From Phycisphaerales bacterium UBA7800 (GTDB lineage Bacteria > Planctomycetota > Phycisphaerae > Phycisphaerales > Phycisphaeraceae), in the NCBI GenBank assembly GCA_002480565.1, contig DLCK01000026.1, positions 154,717 to 218,716 on the forward strand: a stretch of 64,000 nt of DNA, given 5' to 3'. Within the stretch, counting starts at the first letter, position 1. Every line of letters begins with the position of its first letter. The notes below the pieces were generated by a model. The model was not told the origin of the DNA, ran no database searches, and saw only the letters and a list, made by a program, of their open reading frames with translations. Shown here in pieces: positions 26,201-36,222 of this stretch. A program made the position numbers and the translations under genes.

Positions 26201-26718
26201 CTGAAACTCTGCGGACTCGTTGATGCAATGAGCAACATCACCACAAGCATTAATCCAAGCAAGCAGGCATACCGCCCGGTTTGTGTCGGGTTGAGCAGTC
26301 GCTTGAGTTTCACATCTGACATCTGTTCTTCGACACGATCAAGGCTCAGGTCTTCGAGCCTGCGCATCGCCGAACTGTGCGTCGATTCAGGTTGATGAAC
26401 CAGAAAATCGATGGCACTTGCGAACTTGTGTTGCAGATGCGGGTAGAGCACTTCGACCCGCAGCGCCAGATCCGTTAAGGATGGTGAGAATTTTGAGACA
26501 TAGATTAATCGTGTCCCAAGCCAGATCGATCCTAAAACAATCACCAGAATATCACTGACCAGTCGCACCATTCCCGGCAGGCGCAGCAGGTAGTCACTGA
26601 CCCCGGAAATCAGCGCGATGATTAACAGGACACTGGCAGCCTGAAGCAATCGCTGTGTCAGCAGCAGCAGGCGACTGATCCGGGCCACGGTTTGAAGTTG
26701 TGCAATGGTTCGGTTCAT
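23266..26718 (-). CDS. DUF4175-like membrane protein with long Gln-rich coiled coil
   Basis: An 1150-residue protein. Two membrane segments (about residues 28-48 and 53-70) plus a third near 150-170 (LLGLMLVVMLLIAST) are followed by beta-rich, Ig-like periplasmic sequence (about 200-510). A very long Gln/Ala/Lys-rich coiled coil runs from about 545 to 1080, then a GGGGGGG linker (near 1085) and a short C-terminal helix pair. The layout matches DUF4175 proteins. Function unknown; a stator-like or periplasm-spanning scaffold is plausible for the MoxR/VWA system. It starts 3 bases after the VWA stop and overlaps the next gene by ATGA. Confidence 0.83.
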   Translation of the reverse strand: MNRTIAQLQTVARISRLLLLTQRLLQAASVLLIIALISGVSDYLLRLPGMVRLVSDILVIVLGSIWLGTRLIYVSKFSPSLTDLALRVEVLYPHLQHKFASAIDFLVHQPESTHSSAMRRLEDLSLDRVEEQMSDVKLKRLLNPTQTGRYACLLGLMLVVMLLIASTSPQSFSLAMQRWVNPLGDAQWPRRVETVSLNSQLVWPSDSPLPMQLAVERGYHTNMRAWLNYRFVWPDRKRSWQSVLMSQQGQSDDKTARFERLIDLDEQLMATDLPAKIEFYYQAGDGQTRLQTIDIVARPSVTQVELHVTPPAYAVGLIREQSTTWNITEALSATLRSARVLTGSTVQMKLLLNKPVMAASAGQILPGLIDAPDAMVTVDEQSPNHLTLKWTLSRTVQSQVQVTDDHGLSNISDQQYRIEAIADQLPSVRLTEPAADVFVLPTATLPVIASSRDDVSLERLSVTSQLKADDSKPVILDQQTGRQSELTVKTSLNIKSLGGVPGDVFELVAIAQDSFSLNSQTHDPVRTSPRLITVIDEEKFTQQIRSELGVVRQMALRLSAEQQLLEKAPAQSAKPRQKRVTDQLGQHQKTIDRIKQRMSENALKSEALEQIVDRAAMLLDQAKNASADAVEKLDQPQRQASAQQQKRVSKNLTDLVELLDQGRDALTLQLQLQQMQTQQEDLQAKARKLLPNTAGKTAEQLDEKTRKEVDELAQQQQALSEQAKALINRMRQTAERLGQQEQAQDQASAQSLAQAASTAQQQGLSQSMQKASESASQNQMSQTMQKQQESLETMKQMREQMAQQSKRKQAILKRQMAELAEMLKQLITRQQQQVDQLAKVNDLITLVEPQVVLRQNTISVQDQAMGNPQTQQVGQTIDQAVSQQADAVGQLRQQDATNARTHEVQAIAHLKNALTAIEEAQQKAEQDQQQEDRDELQKAYEELAQQENQLAAKVKPFAELETINRRHRRDLGGLAGEQNQLRDKINALKEKVEQTTLFLMLHEQIDEQSQQIATDLRQGQQLKAANRNQKSIESRLRQMAKVLQMQSEQEKFSDAQAGDQSGGGGGGGQQQSAGVVPPIAELRLLREIQIDVHEQTRIAQQENAPASRIVNLSQMQRELADMGQKLIDKFMQNQQAQPVVEQPKVEGDAE

Positions 26719-26721
26719 TGT

Positions 26722-29064
26722 TTATACCAGTTTGCACACCTTTCTGAGTATCCACTCTGCGGTGATCAAAGTCACGAACAAAAGGTAGACCCACAGGTCA
26801 TGCCACAGCGGATAGCGAATATCATCCGGTGTCCGGCGGGCGCGATTGGGAAGGATTTGAGACAGTGTTTGGAGTTGATCCAACGCGACAACTTTGCCAT
26901 CGGTCTGATTGGCTAAACGGGTCAGCAGCGGATGATCCGGTTGAGGCTGACGCATTTCATCATCAGGATGTTGGACTTGGATAAAGGTCTGCACTGCCCC
27001 GGATGCTGCGAGCGTGTTGTCTGCTGGATACAACCTCAGGCGTCCGGTGTGACGAGGTTGCCAGATGACCTGGTAAACTTTTTCACCTGCGGACTGGTCA
27101 GGGTTGGTCACCTGTTGAGGCAGTAGATCAACTTGATCCACCACCTGCCCATCACGGATGGATTCGACGAGTACACGGATACTCTGGCGGTTTTGTTCCA
27201 ACAGCAAGGCGTCACGCGTGGTGAGTTTGATGACGGTGTTCTGCTTTAAGAGCAGTCTGCGATGAGCAGTGCTTAGGCGGGTGGATTGGCCGGACTGTGA
27301 TAGGCGTTCTCGTCCAAGCAGTCGCACCAGCTGTGTCCAGAACGGCTGATAGAACACATCGCCTTTGGCATATCGCCACCGCCAGAAATCGTCCGATGCC
27401 ACGTACAGCGTCTGACCTGCTCCGTAGCGAAGGGACGTGATCAGTGGCAGGCTATTTTCATCATCATTGACCATCCGTGCTTCAGCCAACACCTCAGCAA
27501 CGGGTTTGAGTTCACCCATCTGTTGAAGCCAACGCAAGGGGACTGTTTTGCCTGGGTCGCTTTTTGCAGTGTTGTTTTTCGTGTCAGGCACCTGCAATTG
27601 CAGAACCTGTAAACTCTCAGCCAGAGGCGTGGGGACGACGTTGACCGGCTGATTGCCCAGAGCAGAGACCGCGGAGACCTGCCGCATGGGCAGCAGGTTG
27701 GCCAGCACGGTGGTGTCGTAGGTCACAGGGGTCCATCGCGCCCCGCCGATCCAGATTAGACCTGCACCGCGAAGGGCGACATGGTCGCGGATCATGCTCA
27801 GCTGCTCGGAACTAAAATGCCGTGACGGTACATCGCCGATGATGATCACGTCATAGGCTTCAAATTCCTTAGCCGTCTGAGGCAGACGTGCGATGGGCAC
27901 ATCACCTTCCTGTGCAAATTTCTGATCCGCACTGATTAAAAACATGCTGCTCTTAATCGACTTCTCACGCATCAAAGCGCTCTTGAGATAGCGATATTCC
28001 CAACGTGGATACCCGTCGATATACAACACGCGGATCGGTTCATCGACGAGTTGGACGGTCACCAATTGCTGATTGTTTTCGACATTGATTTCACTGCCTT
28101 GATCCAATGGCGCGTCGTAGATGACTTTGACCATCCAATCACGATTACCAACCTCTTTAGCTTTGACGTTTAGCTGAAGGGCCTGGGCAAGCTTGTCGTC
28201 TTGAGGCGTCACCTCATCCAACACCTCGGCGGTTTGCACGTCCACCAACTGTACTTTGACACGTGAAGGTATGACGGTCTGATTCTCAGGCAGGAGGCTT
28301 AACTGCACACGCACCGGCACCACGTCATTGGCGTAGGCCTGCTGCGGAGCATCGATCTGAGCGATGGCAATGTCTACATAATTCTGCTCTTGGCCAACCG
28401 GGACGGTGAAAACCGACACCGCCGACTGCTTGAGCTTCCGCATCAGTTCAACGCCTAAACGCTGAGGTGTCCGACCGTCACTGACAAGGACGACCGCGCT
28501 GATGGGGTGGCCCTGGTGTTGGTCAAGTACCGTCTCGATGGCAGTGGCAATGTGCGTTGCATTGGAGGACGCATCCTGCAGGTTCAGTGGGTCAATCTGG
28601 TAAGCCTGTTCGTCAAAGCCGTACCAGTATTGCTGTCGCTCATTGCTCCAGACTTTGGGTTGGTCTTCGATGACTTTGGCCAGTTGGCTGACATGTTCTT
28701 TGATCTGCTGGTCACGGCTTTGGATGCTGGCTTTGTCACCTGCCTGATCGCGGACATTCATTGAACCGCTGCGGTCGACGAGCCAGAGCAGTCGATCGGG
28801 TTCGACACGTTCACGGGTTTGGACAAGCATCGGGCCACTGATGAGCAGGATCAGCCAGAGGATTGCCCCGGCGCGCAGGGTTGCCATGAGTATCCGCAGC
28901 CACAGCTTGCCAGCGAGCCTTGAGTAACTCCACGTGCTAAAGAGTCCGACAACGATGGCCAAAAGCACCCAGACCCACGCGGGGATTGGATGCAGCCAGC
29001 TCAGTGACAGCAGGTCGGCACCGCTTTGCCCGGTGATCCATCGCCAGAGCAGTGTTTCTTTCAT
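26722..29064 (-). CDS. VWA domain membrane protein with glutamine-amidotransferase-like domain
   Basis: A 780-residue protein. Two N-terminal membrane segments (about 27-46 and 50-78) precede a von Willebrand A domain with an intact MIDAS motif (DRSGSMN, about residue 95). Next come a beta-rich middle and a class I glutamine-amidotransferase-like Rossmann part (YDVIIIGDVPSRHF, HVALRGAGLIWIGG, about 410-450) that lacks an evident catalytic Cys. A final membrane segment is at the C-terminus (WVYLLFVTLITAEW). ATG 29064 is set by the ATGA overlap with the BatA stop; 40 extra in-frame codons upstream would run into batA. Confidence 0.87.
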   Translation of the reverse strand: MKETLLWRWITGQSGADLLSLSWLHPIPAWVWVLLAIVVGLFSTWSYSRLAGKLWLRILMATLRAGAILWLILLISGPMLVQTRERVEPDRLLWLVDRSGSMNVRDQAGDKASIQSRDQQIKEHVSQLAKVIEDQPKVWSNERQQYWYGFDEQAYQIDPLNLQDASSNATHIATAIETVLDQHQGHPISAVVLVSDGRTPQRLGVELMRKLKQSAVSVFTVPVGQEQNYVDIAIAQIDAPQQAYANDVVPVRVQLSLLPENQTVIPSRVKVQLVDVQTAEVLDEVTPQDDKLAQALQLNVKAKEVGNRDWMVKVIYDAPLDQGSEINVENNQQLVTVQLVDEPIRVLYIDGYPRWEYRYLKSALMREKSIKSSMFLISADQKFAQEGDVPIARLPQTAKEFEAYDVIIIGDVPSRHFSSEQLSMIRDHVALRGAGLIWIGGARWTPVTYDTTVLANLLPMRQVSAVSALGNQPVNVVPTPLAESLQVLQLQVPDTKNNTAKSDPGKTVPLRWLQQMGELKPVAEVLAEARMVNDDENSLPLITSLRYGAGQTLYVASDDFWRWRYAKGDVFYQPFWTQLVRLLGRERLSQSGQSTRLSTAHRRLLLKQNTVIKLTTRDALLLEQNRQSIRVLVESIRDGQVVDQVDLLPQQVTNPDQSAGEKVYQVIWQPRHTGRLRLYPADNTLAASGAVQTFIQVQHPDDEMRQPQPDHPLLTRLANQTDGKVVALDQLQTLSQILPNRARRTPDDIRYPLWHDLWVYLLFVTLITAEWILRKVCKLV

Positions 29065-31376
29065 CGGCTGCCCCCTTTGCCGAAGCGTTGGGGAGGCCCA
29101 TGATCCAGATGCAGGAGTTTGAGGACGCCACGCCAAAGCCATCCGGCCCAACTGCGTTGTTGGGTGCTTGCATGGCTGAACCATCTTGCCAACATCGTTT
29201 CAAGGATCATCAATGCTAGCGCTATCCAAAGCAGGTTCCAACCCAGTTGTGAGTTGGCGGTGCTATCGACGGTGGGCCATGTGGGATTGTCTCGATCCAG
29301 CCAGTGGAGTTTGGCGTGACTTGCATCTGCGCCGTTGTGGTCAAAGAGCAGTTGTTTGACGGCATGTTCATCGCTCATCGCCAGCGAAGCATCGTCTGCA
29401 TTGACGTTAATCAGCAGCAGATTTTTACTGCCATCCTGTTGGGCGCGATAGACGCCTGGCTCGTCGATTGGCAACGTTGAAACCATCTTGCCAGAGCTGT
29501 CCCGTTTGAGCGTCATCCGTTTGGGGCCGATGAGTTGGGAGGATTGAGTAAAGCGCTCCCCAAGCTGTGGGATCGTACCTGGCTTAAAAGCCAAGAGCTG
29601 TCGCGATGCACTTTGCGAAGTGAGACTGGCAATGGCTTCGTGTAACAGCGGGACAAACAGCGGACGTGTTTGCAGATTCGACCAATCCGGGCTTAACGCC
29701 AACGCACTGGCGAGTACATAACCGTCATCCAAAGGTTGGCTGACCATGACCGGTGTCTGAGCCGGATCGTTTAGACTCAGCCATGCCTGGGTCGGGCTGT
29801 CACTATCCAACGGGGCAAACAAACCAAGCATCTGTGAGACACGCACCGGACGCAATAATGCCTGCCAGTCGGCACCGAGTAATGACAACGCAGCAGGCGG
29901 ACGACTAGCCAAGTTCAATCCCCAATCACCTTCAAGCTGCTTCACATCCAACTTCACCGGCAAATCCAACTGCTGCGATAAATTCAACGCCCAAACCGGC
30001 AGGCCCGCCATCTGCTCATCTGCTGGAGCGAACAGCCAGAGCATCCCGCCTTTGCGCGTCCATTGATCAATTGACGCCATCTGCGGTTTACTGATTTGAT
30101 CCGGGCGAAGAACCATGCAGACATCCACATTGACAAGCATGTCAGCAGAGAGTTGAGCAGCGGTGACTTGCTGAACGTTGAGACTGTTTTGAGCAGGAGA
30201 AAGCGCGAAGCTCAGCCATTGAGACGCGGTAAAACCCTTGGCGTCCGTGCTGCTGGAGACGGCATCATCGACGAGTAGAATCCGCAACTGTTCGCGGATT
30301 TGAACCTGTGTGAATTGCCGGTCGTCAGCATGAAGTCGATTGTGTTGAGCTTCACTGGCAAGGCGAGCTTCAATGGGGAGTATGAAAGGATACGCAGTGA
30401 CGCTGTCGTTCCATGACAAGTCCATCTGCACGGTGGCTTGCGACTGGCCGGCGGCCCATTGGTGTTCGCGGGTGGAGACTTCTTTGCCATCAAGATACAA
30501 ACCAATCCGACAGGTTGCAGCTTGGTCAATCTTGCCTTGTCGGGCCAAGGTCACATCCAACATCACTGCCAATGCACCATCGAGTGGTCGAAGCATCTGG
30601 CTGCGTCTGGGTTGAACCTTGGTAATCTGCATATTGGGGATTGATGGGGCAGGCGGAATCAGACAGACGGTCGCATCACGAGCGAGTCGGTCAAAGGATT
30701 GTTGGGTTTGTTTGCCCAGTGAACCATGTGAAAAGTCGCTGAGGATCACGATCGTCTGTTCATATCCAAGATAGGCTGCATCATCGAGTTGGGATTGGAT
30801 CGTTGCCAATACCGTGCGCATATCGCTGGCAGTATGTCGGGGTTTGATACTGTCGATGAGTTGCAGAGCCTGGGGCTTGTTAAGCTGCGACGGGGGTAAC
30901 AGGGGCATGGCACTTTGAGCACTTCGCCAGATGGAGACGTGATCTTTTTCGCCAACTTGATCGAGTAATGCGATGGCCTGTTTTTTGAGATCATCAAGGC
31001 GCAAATGATTGGCACCGACGCGCAGCTGGGCCCCACTGGTGAGCGTGTCATCAAGGATCAAATGCACCAGGCGTTGGCCGCTGCGCTGCCCAAAGAGTTT
31101 ACTTAGTCCAGTTCCAACGGGGCCAGCAAGTCCTAATCCAAGGAGCAACAGAATCAGACATCGTGTCAGCAGTAGCAGTAAATGTTCAAGGCGGAGTTTG
31201 TTTTTCTGTTTCTTGATGGCGACCTGTAAAAATCGCATCGCTGCCCAGACCTGTCGCTGACGACGAACGCGCCAGAGCAGGTGAATGATCACCGGGATCG
31301 CAATGGCAGCCACTGCCGCAGCAGCGATAAGCGGCGCGGTAAACAGTGAACTGGTTTGGGCGACTGTTGTGAGCAT
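29061..31376 (-). CDS. BatA-type membrane protein with degenerate VWA domain
   Basis: A 771-residue protein. The N-terminal BatA two-helix region (PLIAAAAVAAIAIPVIIHLLWR, then LLLLLTRCLILLLLGLGLAGP, about residues 15-88) leads into a VWA-like domain whose MIDAS motif is altered (LILDDTLTSG rather than DxSxS). A long periplasmic part and a last membrane segment (LLWIALALMILETMLARW, near 730) follow. The start is ATG 31376; a TTG at 31385 has AGGA six bases upstream, but that AGGA belongs to the flank of a repeat. Translationally coupled to the next VWA gene. Confidence 0.85.
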   Translation of the reverse strand: MLTTVAQTSSLFTAPLIAAAAVAAIAIPVIIHLLWRVRRQRQVWAAMRFLQVAIKKQKNKLRLEHLLLLLTRCLILLLLGLGLAGPVGTGLSKLFGQRSGQRLVHLILDDTLTSGAQLRVGANHLRLDDLKKQAIALLDQVGEKDHVSIWRSAQSAMPLLPPSQLNKPQALQLIDSIKPRHTASDMRTVLATIQSQLDDAAYLGYEQTIVILSDFSHGSLGKQTQQSFDRLARDATVCLIPPAPSIPNMQITKVQPRRSQMLRPLDGALAVMLDVTLARQGKIDQAATCRIGLYLDGKEVSTREHQWAAGQSQATVQMDLSWNDSVTAYPFILPIEARLASEAQHNRLHADDRQFTQVQIREQLRILLVDDAVSSSTDAKGFTASQWLSFALSPAQNSLNVQQVTAAQLSADMLVNVDVCMVLRPDQISKPQMASIDQWTRKGGMLWLFAPADEQMAGLPVWALNLSQQLDLPVKLDVKQLEGDWGLNLASRPPAALSLLGADWQALLRPVRVSQMLGLFAPLDSDSPTQAWLSLNDPAQTPVMVSQPLDDGYVLASALALSPDWSNLQTRPLFVPLLHEAIASLTSQSASRQLLAFKPGTIPQLGERFTQSSQLIGPKRMTLKRDSSGKMVSTLPIDEPGVYRAQQDGSKNLLLINVNADDASLAMSDEHAVKQLLFDHNGADASHAKLHWLDRDNPTWPTVDSTANSQLGWNLLWIALALMILETMLARWFSHASTQQRSWAGWLWRGVLKLLHLDHGPPQRFGKGGSR

Positions 31377-31403
31377 TACGATCAATCAACGTCCTAGGAA
31401 TGA

Positions 31404-31506
31404 ACCACAGAGTCACAGAGACACAGAGTTGAAAACAAAAAACATTGGCTTGTCTGTTTCATATTCATTCTTTGTCTTGAACTCTGTGCCTCTGTGCCTC
31501 TGTGGT
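31404..31506. repeat. CACAGAG-type inverted repeat, copy 3
   Basis: ACCACAGAGTCACAGAGACACAGAG-type left arm and CTCTGTGCCTCTGTGCCTCTGTGGT-type right arm, with about 55 bases between. It fills the gap between the DUF58 and BatA genes. Confidence 0.85.
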
Positions 31507-31524
31507 TAAATATTGGATGAAGGA

Positions 31525-32487
31525 TTACCGTCTTGCGGCTTGTCTTGCGACCGAGGCGTTGCGTCGGGCTAAAAAGTGACTCAGTGCTGGGCCAAGCGGC
31601 TGGGCGGTATTCATTTTTAAATAGTCAAAACGGAATTTACGGGTGATATTCTGAACCTGGGTTAGGTGTTCGTTGAACGCTTCGAGGTATGCCTTGCGGA
31701 TCGCGGTCGGGTGGACAGTGATTTTGCCCTGCCCTTCAAGTCCGACGAAGTCTGCCATACTTCGGTAGGGGAATGTGATTTCCGCAGGGTCGAGAATCTG
31801 GAGCACGATCACATCAAAGCGTCGGTGAGCTGCCTTGGCCAGAGCTTGTTGGAGCATATCCAGATCGTCGAACAAGTCACTGATTAAAACGATGAGACTG
31901 CGTTGTTGCTGGCGAGCGAGAATCTCTTCAAACACGCGATTCAGATCCGTCCCATGGCCGATGGCTTCATCGGGTTCGGTGGTGTTGCCGAACGCCTGAT
32001 GGCTGAGGATTTCGACGATGGATCGCCAGTGTTCATGAGTATTGGATTGACGTGTCGCATCACGGACATGTTCATCAAAAAGCTGAAGTCCTACGCGGTC
32101 TTGTTGTTGCAAAGCCAGGTAGCTAAGTGCGACTGCCAGTGCTGCGCCATAGTCATATTTTCGCCAGTTGGTTTTGGTCTTGCCTGGGTCCGAGGAGAAG
32201 TTCATCGAGCCGCTGCGGTCCAAGGCGATGACCATTTCGAGATTGGTTTCCTGTTGGTACTGTTTGAGGTAGAGCTTGTCAGTTCTGCCAAAGACTTTCC
32301 AGTCCAGATGGCGGATGTCGTCACCGGGTGCATACTGGCGGTGTTGGGCGAACTCGATAGAAAAGCCCTGATAAGGTGAGCGATGCTGCCCGTTCATGAT
32401 GCCTTCGACGATCATTCTTGCGCGCAGTTGCAATGAGCCAACCGAAGCGAGTGTCTGTGGGTCGAGATAGGATTCGGCAACGGGCAT
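31525..32487 (-). CDS. DUF58 domain-containing protein
   Basis: A 320-residue cytoplasmic protein. The DUF58 signature is at about residues 55-75 (GDDIRHLDWKVFGRTDKLYLKQY), merging into a VWA-like fold with the MIDAS motif DRSGSMNF at about 90. DUF58 proteins accompany MoxR AAA ATPases and are thought to act as adaptors or partners of the BatA-type VWA proteins. AAGGAAG lies a few bases before the ATG. It sits downstream of a deacetylase gene and upstream of batA, separated from the latter by a repeat. Confidence 0.93.
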   Translation of the reverse strand: MPVAESYLDPQTLASVGSLQLRARMIVEGIMNGQHRSPYQGFSIEFAQHRQYAPGDDIRHLDWKVFGRTDKLYLKQYQQETNLEMVIALDRSGSMNFSSDPGKTKTNWRKYDYGAALAVALSYLALQQQDRVGLQLFDEHVRDATRQSNTHEHWRSIVEILSHQAFGNTTEPDEAIGHGTDLNRVFEEILARQQQRSLIVLISDLFDDLDMLQQALAKAAHRRFDVIVLQILDPAEITFPYRSMADFVGLEGQGKITVHPTAIRKAYLEAFNEHLTQVQNITRKFRFDYLKMNTAQPLGPALSHFLARRNASVARQAARR

Positions 32488-32499
32488 AGGCTTCCTTGT

Positions 32500-33420
32500 T
32501 TACTGAATCGAAGTTGGCATATTGGGCATCACCTTGATTAACCGTTGCTGCGAGCCATCCTGGATTTTCACGGTAAGTGGGATGTCATACAGCTTGGTAT
32601 CAAGTTCGGTCTTGAGCGTGAACGTTTTGTGAGCATCAATCCATTGCACGGTCACGCTATCACGCAGCTTCACATACTTGCTCACATTGGCAAAGGTGTC
32701 GATCCAGAGTTTGTCTTCGTGCGCTTTAAGTAATTCAAGGACCGCGACAAAGTCCTTTTCATCGTTGGGGAAGGGGGCATAACCTTTACCTTCATGAATG
32801 ATCGCATGGATCATGGCTACGGCCCATTTGTTATTGGCAATTGTGTCATTGACCCATTGGACCGTTTTCTCGTGGGTGTAATTCTTGCCACCAAAACTCT
32901 GCTGATAAGTTCGGGCGTTAATGTGATTGACCAAAGCAAGCTTGAGGATTTCGCTGTTACGAGCATTGCCTGGAAAGCAAAACGTCACCGGCGTGAGTCC
33001 GAGCCTGTCCTGAAAAGTCGCGATGGGATGATTGATTTCCTCGTCCCAACGAGAAGCGTCGATGCGCGTCAGGCCATGATGGTTATAACTGTGATTGCCA
33101 ATCTCATGCCCCTCGTCTGCTAACTGTTTGACCTGTTGCCAGTCCATGTACTGGCGTTTGGAGATATCGCCGCGATGAGCGAGAGCTTGATTGGTATATT
33201 TCTCGACAACGTAGAAAGTTGCCTTGTAACCATACTCTGCGAGCAAGGGACGAGCGACTGTGTAGTGGTCCAGCAAGCTGTCATCAAAGGTCAGACTCAT
33301 CGCTGCTGGTTTGTCATCCATGAATTGACAGACGGAGACTTCAACACTTTGAGCAAGGGTTTGGCAAGTCATGATACACATCAAAACCAGGGGTAAAACG
33401 AATCGTGTCAACAACGGCAT
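32500..33420 (-). CDS. Secreted polysaccharide deacetylase family protein
   Basis: A 306-residue NodB-homology protein with a signal peptide (about residues 1-23, ending TLAQ). The NodB motifs are visible: MSLTFDDSLLDHY (motif 1, catalytic Asp and metal Asp at about 45-46) and HEIGNHSYNHHGL (motif 2, His ligands, about 107-119), then FCFPGN (motif 3-like). It would remove N- or O-acetyl groups from a polysaccharide outside the cytoplasm; substrate unknown. Its position between moxR and DUF58 interrupts the usual adjacency of those genes, with only 12 bases to DUF58, so it appears co-transcribed. Confidence 0.88.
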   Translation of the reverse strand: MPLLTRFVLPLVLMCIMTCQTLAQSVEVSVCQFMDDKPAAMSLTFDDSLLDHYTVARPLLAEYGYKATFYVVEKYTNQALAHRGDISKRQYMDWQQVKQLADEGHEIGNHSYNHHGLTRIDASRWDEEINHPIATFQDRLGLTPVTFCFPGNARNSEILKLALVNHINARTYQQSFGGKNYTHEKTVQWVNDTIANNKWAVAMIHAIIHEGKGYAPFPNDEKDFVAVLELLKAHEDKLWIDTFANVSKYVKLRDSVTVQWIDAHKTFTLKTELDTKLYDIPLTVKIQDGSQQRLIKVMPNMPTSIQ

Positions 33421-33472
33421 ATCCTGTGATTCTCAGCTCAAACAGTAACGGGTCTACAACAATATTCGTGGT

Positions 33473-34543
<1,071 letters not shown>

Positions 34544-34661
34544 GAAAGGCTCCCATGATCAAAGGACAGGTTCAAGCATCAACAAGTATACCGGCAATGT
34601 ACGTTTACGATGCAAGGAAAACGTTGATAAAGGGGTTTAATCAAGCGAGTTGGTTTGCCGT

Positions 34662-35507
34662 TTAGAGAAACTGCCAATCACTATAGTACACGCAGTAACC
34701 CCAGAGCAGGGCATTGGTAATACCATGTGCCCAGACGACCGGGCCGAGTCCTTTATTGCGGGTCACGCGTAACAATGCGATGTACATCAGGCTACAGACC
34801 ACCGCGCCTGGCCAATCGCGCATGCCATGTCCGATGGTGAATATCAACGTTGAAAGCACGATGCCCGTGACACTCAATTGCCCCAATACAGTCTCATTGA
34901 ACATCCGGGCAAAGGGCTGTTCATGTTCGTCTGCGCGCTTTGCAATCGACGTATGCATCAACCATTCACCGATCAAAGGCAAGTCCTGACCCCATTGCAA
35001 CACGCCGACAACCACCTGCCGAAAGCTGTGAAAGCTTCGCAGTAAAAGTGACCGCACAAACAGCTCTTCAAACAAAGGTACCAGCAGACTCATCCCCACC
35101 ACCCGCATGGATAGACTCAACCAGTGGATCGCTGGACTCATGCGTGTAAATAGGTGTTCAGGGTCATCCGGTGATACCGCAAAGCGCTCAGGAAACAGTG
35201 TGATCATCCACTTGCCCAATGCGATCCAGATCACGCAGACCAAGATGCCCACGGGGATCGCTAGCCAATGAAATCGGAGGTTCAGTTCAGGTGTCAAGCG
35301 ACGATATCGCCAGAGCAAGGATGCGACGATCAGGCATTGCCCCCCATAGAGCAGTGGATACATCCAAGGCTGATCGTCGGTCACCATTGCGATCAGCGGC
35401 AGCAATGCGACATAGATCACATAAGGCAATACACGCGGATGCCAGGGATGTTCGGACATCCATCGATCCAGCGTGTTGCCTGTAGTTGTGGACTGTGCGT
35501 CATTCAT
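34662..35507 (-). CDS. CPBP family intramembrane metalloprotease
   Basis: A 281-residue membrane protein with about seven hydrophobic segments. The CPBP/Rce1 motifs are visible: LFEELFVRSLLLRSF (EExxxR, about residue 150), FTIGHGMRDWPGA (His, about 225) and GLGPVVWAHGITNALLW (His and Asn, about 255). Such proteins are CAAX-type or bacteriocin-processing proteases; the target is unknown. No Shine-Dalgarno is clear before the ATG. It is a lone minus-strand gene between the moxR operon and the pseudopilin terminator. Confidence 0.9.
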   Translation of the reverse strand: MNDAQSTTTGNTLDRWMSEHPWHPRVLPYVIYVALLPLIAMVTDDQPWMYPLLYGGQCLIVASLLWRYRRLTPELNLRFHWLAIPVGILVCVIWIALGKWMITLFPERFAVSPDDPEHLFTRMSPAIHWLSLSMRVVGMSLLVPLFEELFVRSLLLRSFHSFRQVVVGVLQWGQDLPLIGEWLMHTSIAKRADEHEQPFARMFNETVLGQLSVTGIVLSTLIFTIGHGMRDWPGAVVCSLMYIALLRVTRNKGLGPVVWAHGITNALLWGYCVYYSDWQFL

Positions 35508-35551
35508 GCCGTGTTCATGCTACAGCGATGTACGGATGATGCAATATGGAA

Positions 35552-35583
35552 AGTAAAAAACCGGATCGCGATGATCCGGTTGT
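35552..35583 (-). terminator. Intrinsic terminator of the pseudopilin operon
   Basis: A stem of CCGGATC and GATCCGG arms, extended by AA/TT, is followed on the minus strand by TTTTTT. It lies 43 bases after the last pseudopilin stop. Confidence 0.85.
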
Positions 35584-35625
35584 TTTAATCGTGTGGTGTG
35601 ACTGTGCGTTAAATTGCAATGTCTA

Positions 35626-36192
35626 TCACTTGAAATTTTCGACATGCCCGTCCCAGAACGACCGGTTCCAGGTGGTATTGTTAAGGTGTCGAATATCCTT
35701 ACCGGCATTCCAGTCACCGCAACGATAGTGATTGCCGACATTGACTCTTGAATCGTTGAGCCACGGTTTTTCTGACAATGGATCCCGAGCATAATAGGAG
35801 TCGGTCAGACGCCATGCCTGGGAACTGTTGGGATAGCTGGAAGTAAACGCACAGTTGGCCGTACTGACTTCATTGGCAGGCATGACCGGCGCTTCGAGAC
35901 AGTAGAACACGCTACTCATGCCTTTCTGCGGGGTATTGAAATACTTGGCTATTTTGCCCCGCCATGCCCAGTTGGGGTAGGGGAGGTACTCCTTGAAATC
36001 CTGGACATAGGATTGTGAAACCACCCCCAGTGACTTGAGCCTGCTAAAGCAGTCGATACTCCGCGAACTCGCGCGCGCCGACGCCAATGCCGGGAGCAGG
36101 ATTGAAATGAGTATCGACACGATGGAGATGACCACCAACAGTTCGATGAGCGTAAATGCGTGTCGTGTGTGTCGTGTGTGTGTATATTTCAT
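35626..36192 (-). CDS. Pseudopilin-like protein (divergent member)
   Basis: A 188-residue type II secretion/type IV pilus-like pseudopilin. The prepilin motif HAFTLIELLVVISIVSIL (cleavage after the Ala) is at about residues 11-28 and forms the membrane helix; the globular part follows. Unlike its four neighbours it lacks the exact H-x9-DG, ending with HLNNTTWNRSFWDGHVENFK (two extra residues in the spacing). ATG 36192 is chosen from AGAGG eight bases upstream. Last of five tandem pseudopilin genes. Confidence 0.88.
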   Translation of the reverse strand: MKYTHTRHTRHAFTLIELLVVISIVSILISILLPALASARASSRSIDCFSRLKSLGVVSQSYVQDFKEYLPYPNWAWRGKIAKYFNTPQKGMSSVFYCLEAPVMPANEVSTANCAFTSSYPNSSQAWRLTDSYYARDPLSEKPWLNDSRVNVGNHYRCGDWNAGKDIRHLNNTTWNRSFWDGHVENFK

Positions 36193-36222
36193 TCTGATTG
36201 CCTCTGTCAAAAAAAAGAGCTG

